Assembly (NCBI RefSeq): GCF_019931195.1
Contig: NZ_JAIOUO010000002.1
Span: 806,001-870,000 of the forward strand
Length of the DNA stretch: 64,000 nucleotides
Source: Marinobacter sp. F4216
GTDB taxonomy: Bacteria > Pseudomonadota > Gammaproteobacteria > Pseudomonadales > Oleiphilaceae
Reading direction: 5' to 3'
The notes beneath the pieces were generated by a model. It was not told where the DNA came from and ran no database searches. It was given only the letters and a program-made list of their open reading frames with translations. Below, in pieces: positions 45,975 to 54,310 of this stretch (within the stretch, counting starts at the first letter, position 1; the number at the start of each line of letters is the position of its first letter). The position numbers and the translations under genes were made by a program.

Positions 45975-48255
45975 TCACGCTCTCCTTGGTCTGCCGGGCG
46001 GGTTTTAGTGCAACAGGGCCGGCGCCGCTTCGATACTGGAAGGCCTCATAACCGGGAATCGCAACGTCGATATCCGGCATCCGGCCACTATGGTGCCAGT
46101 CCGCATTCACCTTAATGCGTCGTTCGGTTCCGGTTCCCTCGAGGGTAACACTGACGCCCCCCCAGGGGGTCAGTGTTGGCCCGAAGTGCAGGTTTTCGTC
46201 ACTTTCGATCCACTCCCTGGGTAGACCGGAACCAATGACCAGGCGATCCTGCTCTTCACGCACAAACAAATTTCGGACCATCATCAGAAACTCAGCCGCT
46301 GCCCAGCCATGTTGACCGTCGCCCATGCAGCCACCCCCTGAGCTGGGGTGAATCGCTTCCGGCCAGTGCCCGGTCGGTGAGGCAGCGTCCATCACCGTCC
46401 ACAGTAACGCCTGATAGCGGTCATCACCCTGGCGAAGCAGGGTCTGCGCGACCGCAAGGGTCAGGTAGATATTCTGACCCGAGTGAATCATGTTCTGAAA
46501 AAAGGCGCCTTTGTAAAAACTGTGGTCGATCAGATAGTTCGCAGTCGCAGCCATAGCCGGGTCATTGTCGGTTGTTAGCTGCAATGGGTAATCAGCCACC
46601 ATCGAGCCTATGGCACCCGAATCCATTCGCCGGTAGGGCGAGGCCGGAATGCCACCGAGACTGCGATGTGGTTCGATACTGTCGATGGATTGTTGAACAT
46701 CGTGCTCGAAAACCTGGCGGACGCGGTCGGCTCTTTCGGCTTCCTCGTTTAGCCCATGACGCCGGAACAGATCGGCGATACCGCGAAGGCCACCAATGGC
46801 CCAGAAGTCATCCCAGTAGTAATGGTCGTTCGGACCGAAATGCTCGGCACTGAAACCTGCGGGGAACAGACCGTGATGTCGTGTGCCGGGCGCATTAACC
46901 CGTTTTTTGTCAATCCAGGTGACGGCCTTGCGGGCGGCGTCGATCAGATTGTCGTCTAGCGTATTACCGGAGAGTTTTTCGTACCGATCAAAGATCCACA
47001 GGACCTGTCCGTTGGAGTCCCATTCACCTTCCTGTGACTGGAAATAGCCATCGCGTTTCTGCTGTTTTCGGAACCCGGGCAGGGCTCGTCCAACGCGGTC
47101 CGGCAGGTTGACAGCCAACAGGGCGTTCATCATCAGGCAGGCATCGCGGAACCAGAAGCGTTTGTAAGTGTAGGGGCCGGGTACCACATCCTCGGCGCTG
47201 AGCAATGTCAGTGTTTTCAGGTTGGTGTCGTAAAGCTGCTGTAAGCGTTTATCTGGTACCTGCAGCGTCGCGGCTGATGCAAGTGCGTCTGGCCAGGTGG
47301 TGGAGAAGTTTATGCTCCGGCTTTCCCGATTCATTTCCCGGCTCAGATCGATGATCATCGCAACCGAGCGCCGGCCCTGTTCGGCGGGAACGTCAAACCC
47401 GAGCGCAGCTGTTGCCATCCCTGCACGACAGTGGATGTGGGTATCTTCGGTCGTTTGCTGGCGCTGGATATCCGGGGCGACATCCCCGTGGCTGTAGTTT
47501 GACAGAAAACGCTGGTCTGCGGCGTGGTCGAATGAAACGGTCGTATTGCTGTTCACGGTCAGCGTTTGGGGGGAGGCCACTGAAATGTCCTCGATAAATT
47601 GAATGCCTTCGGGATTGTAAGGACGGGCGGTTACCAATATACGCCCACCCTCGGGCAGGTGGCCGTGGAGCTGGATTTTTAGCTCCGGGTGATCTTGTGC
47701 ATTGAGTACCAGTTCAGTGACTGCTGTCAGGGAGCCTGCCGCGGTATTGAAAACGGACTCGACTTGCAGTCGGCCGTCCGTATGCAGCTGTTGTTGAAAA
47801 TCGGCGGCGCGGCTGGGTACGTGCAGTTGCCCATCTGCCGACTGCAACCAGAAATCAAGCGACCAGCCATCGTAGAGTGGGGTGACCAAACCCCTGGGAT
47901 CGACAATCGGATACAGCGACATATCCGGTAAACCGACCGCAGACCAGTCTCGGTGGGTTAGGTTTACATGGCTGAAACTGAATGCCCGTGGAACGAAGCT
48001 GGGATCGCCGGGCTTGAATTGCTTTTCAACCCAGTAAGGCCAGACCCAGTCCAGGTTGGTCTGGATGGCTTTGGTATTGATAAGCCCGCGGGAATGAAAG
48101 GTGACACCTGCCCGCAGTAGCTCTATCGGTTCGGCGACTTCGGATGGCTGGGAAAACTTTCTCAGACGAGCGAGAAAGGAAACCGGGTCGATAAAGCCGT
48201 AATGATGGGCCGCACGTTGCATCAGGTATTTCCAGGGCAACAGTTTCGAAAGCAT
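45952..48255 (-). CDS. Six-hairpin glycosidase, glycogen-debranching/GH63-like
   Basis: A 767-residue protein. The first 300 residues look beta-rich, resembling a glycogen-debranching N-terminal domain. A (alpha/alpha)6 glycosidase domain follows at about 345-690, with KRFWFRDACLMMNALLAV and YWDDFWAIGGLRGI. The enzyme class is unclear: amylo-alpha-1,6-glucosidase, mannosylglycerate-hydrolase-like GH63 and related families share this shape. The start at 48255 is chosen from AAGGA upstream and the loss of sequence quality before it. No signal peptide, so it should act in the cytosol. First gene of a coupled three-gene operon. Confidence 0.8.
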   Translation of the reverse strand: MLSKLLPWKYLMQRAAHHYGFIDPVSFLARLRKFSQPSEVAEPIELLRAGVTFHSRGLINTKAIQTNLDWVWPYWVEKQFKPGDPSFVPRAFSFSHVNLTHRDWSAVGLPDMSLYPIVDPRGLVTPLYDGWSLDFWLQSADGQLHVPSRAADFQQQLHTDGRLQVESVFNTAAGSLTAVTELVLNAQDHPELKIQLHGHLPEGGRILVTARPYNPEGIQFIEDISVASPQTLTVNSNTTVSFDHAADQRFLSNYSHGDVAPDIQRQQTTEDTHIHCRAGMATAALGFDVPAEQGRRSVAMIIDLSREMNRESRSINFSTTWPDALASAATLQVPDKRLQQLYDTNLKTLTLLSAEDVVPGPYTYKRFWFRDACLMMNALLAVNLPDRVGRALPGFRKQQKRDGYFQSQEGEWDSNGQVLWIFDRYEKLSGNTLDDNLIDAARKAVTWIDKKRVNAPGTRHHGLFPAGFSAEHFGPNDHYYWDDFWAIGGLRGIADLFRRHGLNEEAERADRVRQVFEHDVQQSIDSIEPHRSLGGIPASPYRRMDSGAIGSMVADYPLQLTTDNDPAMAATANYLIDHSFYKGAFFQNMIHSGQNIYLTLAVAQTLLRQGDDRYQALLWTVMDAASPTGHWPEAIHPSSGGGCMGDGQHGWAAAEFLMMVRNLFVREEQDRLVIGSGLPREWIESDENLHFGPTLTPWGGVSVTLEGTGTERRIKVNADWHHSGRMPDIDVAIPGYEAFQYRSGAGPVALKPARQTKESVNEHSDVH

Positions 48256-48655
48256 AGTTGGGTCCTTTTTGCATTCATTGAATGACGAGCTGACCTTTGC
48301 GGCAGAATTCTCTTGACCCTGCAATAGAAGTCCTTGGGCTGATAACCAGGTTTTCAACCAGCACAACCATAAGGAAAGTATGGAAACCCTCGATAAAGCG
48401 GACGCCTGAACGGTTTGGGCTGAATTGAACGCCAGGCATCTAAAGGTATCGAGGAGTGCGCCCCGTTCGCCCGGGGAGTTAACATTCGGGGCCGGTTTTG
48501 TAAGGGCGGGAGTTTGAGGATGACCCTGACAACCTGGGCATTCGAGCGTAGTCGGGACTATCCCAAATGCCAGCACCGACGGGGGCATCAAGGAGGGATG
48601 AGCGTCCAGAGCACTGAGCGCGGGGGCTCAAGGTGAGTGAGCGGCGCGGTGTATC

Positions 48656-48684
48656 AAAAAAAAGCCCGGCAGAGGGTGCCGGGC
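48656..48684 (-). terminator. Strong rho-independent terminator, - strand
   Basis: GCCCGGCA, 5-nt loop, TGCCGGGC: an 8-bp GC-rich stem followed on the - strand by eight T residues. No annotated gene ends just upstream of it on that strand. Confidence 0.85.
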
Positions 48685-48752
48685 AGAGGCGTGCGAGTAG
48701 TATCCATGAAAGACTTCCAGACAAACCGGCATCAGCAGGGATACCGGTATTA
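48656..48752 (-). ncRNA. Candidate small RNA with its own terminator
   Basis: On the - strand, a TACAAT -10-like box (48759-48764) in an AT-rich tract is followed by about 97 nt of non-coding sequence. It includes the palindrome ATACCGGTAT and ends in the strong terminator at 48656-48684. A terminator of this quality 400 bp upstream of the next - strand gene needs an upstream transcript to make sense. The -35 region is poor (GAACTT at 17-bp spacing). Family unknown. Confidence 0.45.
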
Positions 48753-48936
48753 GGAAGTATTGTATATATTTTGAGCACCGCAAGTTCTTCCCCTCATCTA
48801 TTCAAAACATTTTTTCATATCTGTAGCCTGCTTATACTGAAGCCTTATCCAGAGCGGCCTACAGGCGCACTGAAATTGTGCCGGTGGTGTAATACAATGG
48901 TCGTCCAGTCCTAATTCCTTTCCCTGAGGTTGTTGC

Positions 48937-49353
48937 ATGTCTGAAGAAAGCGATAAAAAGCCGGAGAACGATCCGCAGCTCGCGGCAAAAGTGAAAGAAT
49001 CTGCGCGTCAGATCTGGTTGGCCGGCCTTGGGGCGTACAACAAGGCTGAAGAAGATACCGGGAAGTTTTTTGAGCGCCTGGTTCAGGAAGGCGAGCAACT
49101 GGAAAACAAGACCCGCGGCGTTGTTGAAAAGCAGATCAAGTCGGTCGAAACCCGGGTGGATGACGTCCGTCAGAAAGCGACGGGCACGTGGGATAAGCTG
49201 GAGCACCTGTTTGATGAGCGTGTGTCCGGAGCGTTACGTCGCCTTGGCATTCATCGCCGGGAAGAAATTGAAGCGCTGGAGCACCGAATCGAAGCGCTCG
49301 AGAATGAGCTTAAGCGTCTTCGGGGCAAGCGAGCCGCTGACGAGGAAGAGTAA
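48937..49353 (+). CDS. phaI: Phasin family protein (PhaI/PhaF type)
   Basis: A polyhydroxyalkanoate granule-associated protein of 138 residues. The phasin signature ARQIWLAGLGAYNKAEEDTGKFFERLV is near the N-terminus. A long amphipathic helix and a C-terminal coiled coil (about 108-132, EALEHRIEALENELKRL) follow. The short length and absence of a Lys/Ala-rich histone-like tail fit PhaI rather than PhaF. GAGG precedes the ATG. It is convergent with a phaD-like regulator, 4 bp apart. No PHA synthase is in the window, so a different role in granule or envelope biology is possible. Confidence 0.82.
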   Translation: MSEESDKKPENDPQLAAKVKESARQIWLAGLGAYNKAEEDTGKFFERLVQEGEQLENKTRGVVEKQIKSVETRVDDVRQKATGTWDKLEHLFDERVSGALRRLGIHRREEIEALEHRIEALENELKRLRGKRAADEEE

Positions 49354-49357
49354 TAAA

Positions 49358-49987
49358 CTAGAGGTAATCCCGGCTCATAAGCCTGGCTTGCTCCCGCTCG
49401 GAGGGGGTCAGGTAGGGGATGATCTGATGAAACATCTGATAAACCCCCCGGCCGGGATCCACCGATTCCCGGTCGCTTAAGTGTGAGAGCGTATCGAAAC
49501 TACTCCAATAACAGGCTGTTAGAGTAAGCTGTTCGCAAACTGCTTCAAGTTGTTCTTCGTCAATTACCATCATACCCTGGCGCTGAAAGCTCCGGCAGAT
49601 CACGCGGAACGCTTCGGTCTTTTTGCCTTTGAGGCGCTTGAAGCGGCTTTGAAGGTGGTCGTAACGGGACAGTATGTTCACCAGGTCCTGATAGATAAAT
49701 CGATACCGGGCAACCGCCTCGAACAACAGGTGAAGGAAGAAGCCTTTCTGGTCCAGGGAAATATCGGCGTCCCCCGGAACGGCCAGCAGATCCACCATTT
49801 CCTCTTCGTAGAGCTTGAACAGCTCATCCACAATGTCGCCCTTGCTTTTAAAGTGGTAATAGAGATTACCCGGGCTGATATCCATTTCGTCGGATATCAG
49901 CAGCGTGGTGACGTTGGGCTCGCCCAGGCTGTTGAACAGGGCGAGGCTGGTATTGAGGATCCGATCCCTGGTTTTAATTTTTTTCAT
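49358..49987 (-). CDS. phaD: TetR-family regulator, PhaD-like
   Basis: A 209-residue TetR protein. The helix-turn-helix spans about residues 7-55 (RDRILNTSLALFNSLGEPNVTTLLISDEMDISPGNLYYHFKSKGDI, key words only). The C-terminal ligand domain is of the PhaD type. In pseudomonads PhaD activates phaI/phaF phasin transcription in response to a PHA-pathway metabolite, and here it is convergent with a phasin gene. Whether it also controls the candidate sRNA upstream of the phasin is unknown. Confidence 0.8.
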   Translation of the reverse strand: MKKIKTRDRILNTSLALFNSLGEPNVTTLLISDEMDISPGNLYYHFKSKGDIVDELFKLYEEEMVDLLAVPGDADISLDQKGFFLHLLFEAVARYRFIYQDLVNILSRYDHLQSRFKRLKGKKTEAFRVICRSFQRQGMMVIDEEQLEAVCEQLTLTACYWSSFDTLSHLSDRESVDPGRGVYQMFHQIIPYLTPSEREQARLMSRDYL

Positions 49988-50005
49988 GCAATAACGAGCT
50001 TGCCC

Positions 50006-50818
50006 CTACAGTTCAATTTTCGCCCATACGGGGCAATGATCTGATGGACGTTCCATGCCCCGGATGTCGTAGGACACCCCGGCTTCAATGGCTTTCGGCA
50101 GCAGGCTGCTGCTGGCCATGATCAGGTCGATTCGGAGGCCGCGCTTGGGCTCGCGTTCAAACCCCTTGCTGCGGTAATCGAACCAGCTGAAGGTGTCTGA
50201 TTCCTCCGGGTGCAGGTGCCGGAACACGTCGGTGTAACCACGGGACTCAACCTCGCCAAGCCACTCCCGCTCTTCTGGCAGGAAACTGCATTTGCCGGTG
50301 CGTAACCATCGCTTGGCGTTGTCCGGCCCGATGCCAATATCCCGATCGGTGGGCGAGATGTTCATGTCGCCCATGACCACGACATGACCCCCGGCGTTTG
50401 CCAGTTCATCCAGGTATTTCATCAGGTCGGCATAGAACTTTTCCTTGGCGGGAAACTTGACCGGGTGGTCCCGGCTTTCACCCTGAGGAAAATAGCCGTT
50501 TATTACGGTCAGCTTCTTCCCGTCTATGGTGAAATCGCCGGTGATCAGTCGGCGCTGGGAATCTTCGCCGTCCCAGGGGTATCCCTTGATGATCTTATCG
50601 GGCTCCTGCTTTGACAGCAGGGCTACGCCGTAATGGGTTTTCTGCCCATGAAAACTGACGTGATAGCCCATGCAGCGGATTTCATCCTCGGGAAACTCTT
50701 CATCCCGTACCTTGGTTTCCTGAAGGCCGATGAAATCCGGGTTGAGCTGATCAATGACCGCCTGGAGCTGATGAAGACGGGTACGAATACTGTTGACGTT
50801 GAACGAAACGAACATCAT
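50006..50818 (-). CDS. xthA: Exodeoxyribonuclease III (AP endonuclease)
   Basis: Metal-dependent endonuclease/exonuclease/phosphatase-fold enzyme that cuts at abasic sites and trims 3' blocks. The key motifs are FVSFNVNSIRTRLHQL at the start, LQETKVRDEEFP with the metal-binding Glu, GDMNISP, and GLRIDLIMAS with the terminal PSDHCPVWAKIEL. At 270 residues it is normal length. Two adjacent ATGs make the exact start uncertain by one codon. Confidence 0.95.
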   Translation of the reverse strand: MMFVSFNVNSIRTRLHQLQAVIDQLNPDFIGLQETKVRDEEFPEDEIRCMGYHVSFHGQKTHYGVALLSKQEPDKIIKGYPWDGEDSQRRLITGDFTIDGKKLTVINGYFPQGESRDHPVKFPAKEKFYADLMKYLDELANAGGHVVVMGDMNISPTDRDIGIGPDNAKRWLRTGKCSFLPEEREWLGEVESRGYTDVFRHLHPEESDTFSWFDYRSKGFEREPKRGLRIDLIMASSSLLPKAIEAGVSYDIRGMERPSDHCPVWAKIEL

Positions 50819-50905
50819 GGGCGCGAACTCTGGACTCTTAAGAACCTAGGCGAGAGCAGTGTAACACATTGCCCTGGGGGGGCGGCGTTGGCGGGGGAGG
50901 CGGCT

Positions 50906-51649
50906 TCAGCGGATCAGTTCACAGTCTGGCCAGTCTGTCATGCGGTACCGGATATGGGCCGTGTAGTTGGAATCTTTGTTCTTCCGAATGTTGGTCAGAC
51001 CATAGTAGTCGGTGAGTGCGCCATTGGCGTCGTACCCGAGCTGGATCGGTTTGACGAGGAAGCGCAGAACGAAGCCGGTGGGGCGAATCTGGAACACGTG
51101 ATCGGCTGTGATGTCAGGGTTTTCTGCCGGCTCCAGCACGAACGCAAAATGCTCTCCCCGTGTGGGTGCAAGAACATGGAAATAGACGGACTCGCCACTG
51201 AGCACCTGCTCCCAGTGCCGGCGGACAAAATTATCGAAACCGGCATCCACCACGAGGTTTTCCGGGAACGAGATATCGAAGGTCTTTGTTTCGCCCTTGG
51301 GTGCCTGCCAGTTCACTTCCAGCTTGAATTCGCCGGTGTAGTTAATGGTTATGGATTCGTTGAACTGAGGTTGGCGAAAATTAACGGTTGGCCGAATAAG
51401 GGATTCACCGTAAACCAGGTCTTTCCGGGCAAATGGTTGCTCCTGATCGGGCCACCGGTAACTCACTTGATGAGCGTCTGGCCGGAAACTGCCGTCCCGA
51501 CAGCTTCCGGATATATCGTGATCCTCGGTATAGAGGATTCCTCCCGAAAACGTCTTGGCGGTGCCCGTAAAGCGCATCTCACCGCCGATGGCTGGTGAGC
51601 AGGTCAGCGACAGGGCCGAGGCCAGTGTCAGGATACGTTTACGGTTCAT
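50906..51649 (-). CDS. Secreted protein of unknown function, last gene of lipid operon
   Basis: A 247-residue protein with a signal peptide (residues 1-23, ending IGG before EMRF). I do not recognise the domain; it is not the DUF3833 lipoprotein seen at this position in some relatives. Features include GGILYTEDHDISGSC and a beta-rich middle with FDISFPENLVVDAGFDNFVRRHW. A late FVLRFLVKPIQLGYDANGAL is also seen. Calycin-like lipid-binding is conceivable from the DUF3108-like look, but this is weak. The start at 51649 overlaps the DUF2878 stop by 4 bases (ATGA), so it belongs to the operon. Confidence 0.78.
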   Translation of the reverse strand: MNRKRILTLASALSLTCSPAIGGEMRFTGTAKTFSGGILYTEDHDISGSCRDGSFRPDAHQVSYRWPDQEQPFARKDLVYGESLIRPTVNFRQPQFNESITINYTGEFKLEVNWQAPKGETKTFDISFPENLVVDAGFDNFVRRHWEQVLSGESVYFHVLAPTRGEHFAFVLEPAENPDITADHVFQIRPTGFVLRFLVKPIQLGYDANGALTDYYGLTNIRKNKDSNYTAHIRYRMTDWPDCELIR

Positions 51650-52167
51650 GCCTGCAATTCCGGATACAGGGATTTGCGGATAAAGAGTAGCAGGGGGAAG
51701 ACCACCAGCCAGCCAATGGCCATGGCCGCCAGTGACGGGGCCAGGTCGGGAAGGGTGATTGCACCGAGTTTGCTGGCGGACCAGTAAGCAAAGGGGCCGG
51801 CAACGGGCGCCAGCACAAAGGGCAACCAGACCCTTCGGCTGATCCAATCCAGCGAGTGGCACAGGGTTGTCATAAAAATCGCCCAGATGGCCACCAGCCA
51901 TGGCGGCGTCAGAAACACTTCCTGGCTGTCCAGTCCAAGAACACCGGTCCGGAACCACAGCAGATCGAGCGTGGCACCAACCACGGTCCCCAGGCCAATA
52001 AACTGGAGCTCACTCTTGCGCTTTTGGCTTACGAGAATAAAGTGAAGCACCAGAAATCCCAGGACGATAGCGGCTGCGGGCTTTCCGGGAAATAGCACGC
52101 AGATCAGCCACCCCGCCTGAAACAGCAGGAAGTTAATAACATTGCGGGCGGTTTCCGAAGTGATCAT
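51646..52167 (-). CDS. DUF2878 family membrane protein
   Basis: A 173-residue membrane protein with about five hydrophobic helices, matching DUF2878, a family found beside cyclopropane-fatty-acid synthase homologues. It overlaps the CFA-synthase-like gene by 4 bases upstream and the secreted-protein gene by 4 bases downstream. Role unknown; the context points to membrane lipid modification. Confidence 0.82.
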   Translation of the reverse strand: MITSETARNVINFLLFQAGWLICVLFPGKPAAAIVLGFLVLHFILVSQKRKSELQFIGLGTVVGATLDLLWFRTGVLGLDSQEVFLTPPWLVAIWAIFMTTLCHSLDWISRRVWLPFVLAPVAGPFAYWSASKLGAITLPDLAPSLAAMAIGWLVVFPLLLFIRKSLYPELQA

Positions 52168-53438
52168 AGGCTCAGCAGATTGGCGCGCTTGTTTTCAGGC
52201 TTGGCCAGCAGGAGTTGTGAAACCCCGATGGCACGTTCGCTGAATCCCGCTTCGCAGTACGCGAAGTAAAATTGCCACAGGCGCCTGAAAGCCAGGTCGT
52301 AGCCCAGTTTCTCTACTTTATCGCCCTGCGCCATAAACCGTTTGCACCAGTCGTTGAGCGTTCTGGCGTAGTGGAATCCAATGTCCTCGGCGTGGGTCAT
52401 GACCAGATTGCTGCGTGAGCGAACCGAATCGAGAATGGCACCAAACGACGGAATGAAACTGCCCGGGAAAATATACCTCTGAATAAAATCCACGTTCTTA
52501 AGCGCCCGCTGGTAGCGTTGCTCTGGCATGGTGATGGCCTGAATCAGGGCAAGCCCGTCAGGTTTAAGGAGCTGGTTGATCTGGCTGATGTAGCTGTCGA
52601 GAAACTGAGGGCCGACGGCTTCGATCATCTCTATGGAGACCAGTTTGTCGAATTTGCCTCCAAGGTCGCGATAATCGTCGAACAGCAGGGTAATCTGCTC
52701 CTCAAGGCCTTCTTCTTTCACTCTGGTCCGGGCGAGTTCCAGTTGTTCACTCGAAATGGTGGTTGTGGTCACGTGGCAGCCATAATGTTTGGCGGCGTGA
52801 ACAGCAAATCCGCCCCAGCCGGTGCCAATTTCGATTACGTGATCGGTAGGCTTCAGGTCGAGTTTCCGGCAAATGGTGTCCAGCTTGTGGGTGGCGGCTT
52901 CATCCAGGCTGGATTCGTCGTTGGGGTAGATTGCCGACGAATACATCATGGATGGGTCAAGGAACATTTCGAACAGGTCGTTACCGAGATCGTAATGGGC
53001 ACTGATGTTCTTGCGGGAGCCTTCTTTGGTGTTCCGGTTCAGCCAGTGCAAACCTTTCAGAGCAGGCTTGGTCAACCAGCTGTAGCGGTCTTCAAAGGCG
53101 TTCATCCGGTCAATGTTGCGGGTGAAAAAACGCAGTAGGGCGACCAGGTCCGGGGACGACCAGTCGCCCGCCACGAAGGCTTCTGCAGCTCCCACACTGC
53201 CTCCGGTGAGCAGATCTCTCCAGGTGGAACTGTCGTGGACCAGGAGTTCCGCGACCGGATAGCGGCTGTCGCCGTCGCCAAAGGTCAGGGTTTCGCCATC
53301 GACATCCTTTACCAGAAGGCGTCCGTGCGCCAGCCGTTCAAACTGCTGGACCACCAGCTTACGGGCCATTCGATTCGCCCAGGGATTAGGCGCCACAGCC
53401 TGTTCTGGCGTGGTTGCCGGTGTGTTCAGGTTCTCCAT
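52164..53438 (-). CDS. Cyclopropane-fatty-acyl-phospholipid synthase homologue
   Basis: SAM-dependent enzyme that acts on unsaturated acyl chains of phospholipids. The SAM-binding motif is VIEIGTGWGG at residues 201-210, and the family HYDLGNDLFEMFL is at 148-160, followed by MMYSSAIYP. The C-terminal FPGSFIPSFG is also conserved. It has 424 residues against about 382 in E. coli Cfa. The operon context (desaturase, FAD enzyme, DUF1365) suggests the subgroup involved in methylated or furan-type fatty acids rather than simple cyclopropanation. The exact product is not deducible here. Confidence 0.88.
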   Translation of the reverse strand: MENLNTPATTPEQAVAPNPWANRMARKLVVQQFERLAHGRLLVKDVDGETLTFGDGDSRYPVAELLVHDSSTWRDLLTGGSVGAAEAFVAGDWSSPDLVALLRFFTRNIDRMNAFEDRYSWLTKPALKGLHWLNRNTKEGSRKNISAHYDLGNDLFEMFLDPSMMYSSAIYPNDESSLDEAATHKLDTICRKLDLKPTDHVIEIGTGWGGFAVHAAKHYGCHVTTTTISSEQLELARTRVKEEGLEEQITLLFDDYRDLGGKFDKLVSIEMIEAVGPQFLDSYISQINQLLKPDGLALIQAITMPEQRYQRALKNVDFIQRYIFPGSFIPSFGAILDSVRSRSNLVMTHAEDIGFHYARTLNDWCKRFMAQGDKVEKLGYDLAFRRLWQFYFAYCEAGFSERAIGVSQLLLAKPENKRANLLSL

Positions 53439-54310
53439 GAGCTAACCCTTCCGCGATGTTGGTTGTGATTGACCGTTGACGACACGTCCAGCCCCGCATC
53501 CTGCACACCACGCTCAAAGGCAGGGTCGTCTGCTGGCAGCTTGTCCGGGTGGGTGTAAAAAGGCGCACCCTTGAGCTTCAGCTTAAACGCGTGCCAGTAA
53601 ATCCCCGCGGTCACCTTGAATGCTTCCAGCGGAAATCGGCGCAGGCTTCTGTGCAGTACTTTACGTGTCAGGGGTGCCCGCTGGACTACCAGCGTGGCAT
53701 CAAAGTGTTTGCTGTCGTTTTCATTCACGTTCATATGAATTCGCAGTTCCGGGCCTCGGAAGCTGAACGTCCACTGGTAGGACTGTTCCATGCCGTTGAA
53801 CGGTGATACGTGGAATCGTTTCTCAAACCCAAACCGTTCGCTGCGCCAGCCAGCTGGGCTCGGTGGCGAGCCGGTGGTTTCGAGACAATAGGTATGACGT
53901 TCGTGCCAGGGCGTGTTGGTGATTTGGGCGACGATCACCTTTGGAACAGCGCCTTCCAAGGGATCGTCTGACCCGGCGTAGCAGAAATAAAAGCTCACCG
54001 GGTTAAACACGTATCCGATGTATCGAGGATGGGATATCAGCTCAATGCGGCCCTCTGGCCGCCAGCCTGTGGCCTGCTCCACGTGCTGGCGGATGGCGTC
54101 AGCCAGAGGGCCATGATCCGGCTTGAAATAATCGGCCCGCCGAAGAGACAGCCAGTTGAAGCGTTCCAGAGAAAAGAGCGGGCTGATATCCGTGACCGAA
54201 TCCCACTCATCCAGGTCCACAGCCAGCATGCCGGTGCTGTACTCGAACCGATGCCGGGTGGGGGCCATTCGCCGGTGCCGAACTGAGCCCTCAAGCCACT
54301 GGCTGTTCAT
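53426..54310 (-). CDS. DUF1365 family protein
   Basis: A 294-residue protein of DUF1365: HPRYIGYVFNPVSFYFCYAG and HVSPFNGMEQSYQWTF are characteristic. The family regularly lies between a FAD amine-oxidase-like gene and a CFA-synthase homologue. The enzymatic role is unknown, probably in fatty acid modification. It overlaps the CFA gene by 13 bases and the FAD gene by 4. Confidence 0.88.
   Translation of the reverse strand: MNSQWLEGSVRHRRMAPTRHRFEYSTGMLAVDLDEWDSVTDISPLFSLERFNWLSLRRADYFKPDHGPLADAIRQHVEQATGWRPEGRIELISHPRYIGYVFNPVSFYFCYAGSDDPLEGAVPKVIVAQITNTPWHERHTYCLETTGSPPSPAGWRSERFGFEKRFHVSPFNGMEQSYQWTFSFRGPELRIHMNVNENDSKHFDATLVVQRAPLTRKVLHRSLRRFPLEAFKVTAGIYWHAFKLKLKGAPFYTHPDKLPADDPAFERGVQDAGLDVSSTVNHNQHRGRVSSWRT

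Larger units (their letters stand above)
48256..48936. other. Non-coding region between glycosidase operon and phasin gene
   Basis: About 680 bp without a credible gene. It contains a - strand terminator at 48656-48684 with an AT-rich promoter-like stretch 75 bp upstream (candidate small RNA, listed separately). A TATACT -10-like box at 48833-48838 could serve the + strand phasin gene. The part from 48256 to 48650 holds the leader and promoter of the glycosidase operon; I see no clear motif there. Confidence 0.6.

Noticed and set aside
48479..48778. 99-residue - strand frame spanning the 48.66 kb terminator
   Set aside because: It runs straight through a strong terminator hairpin and has no ribosome site or family likeness.
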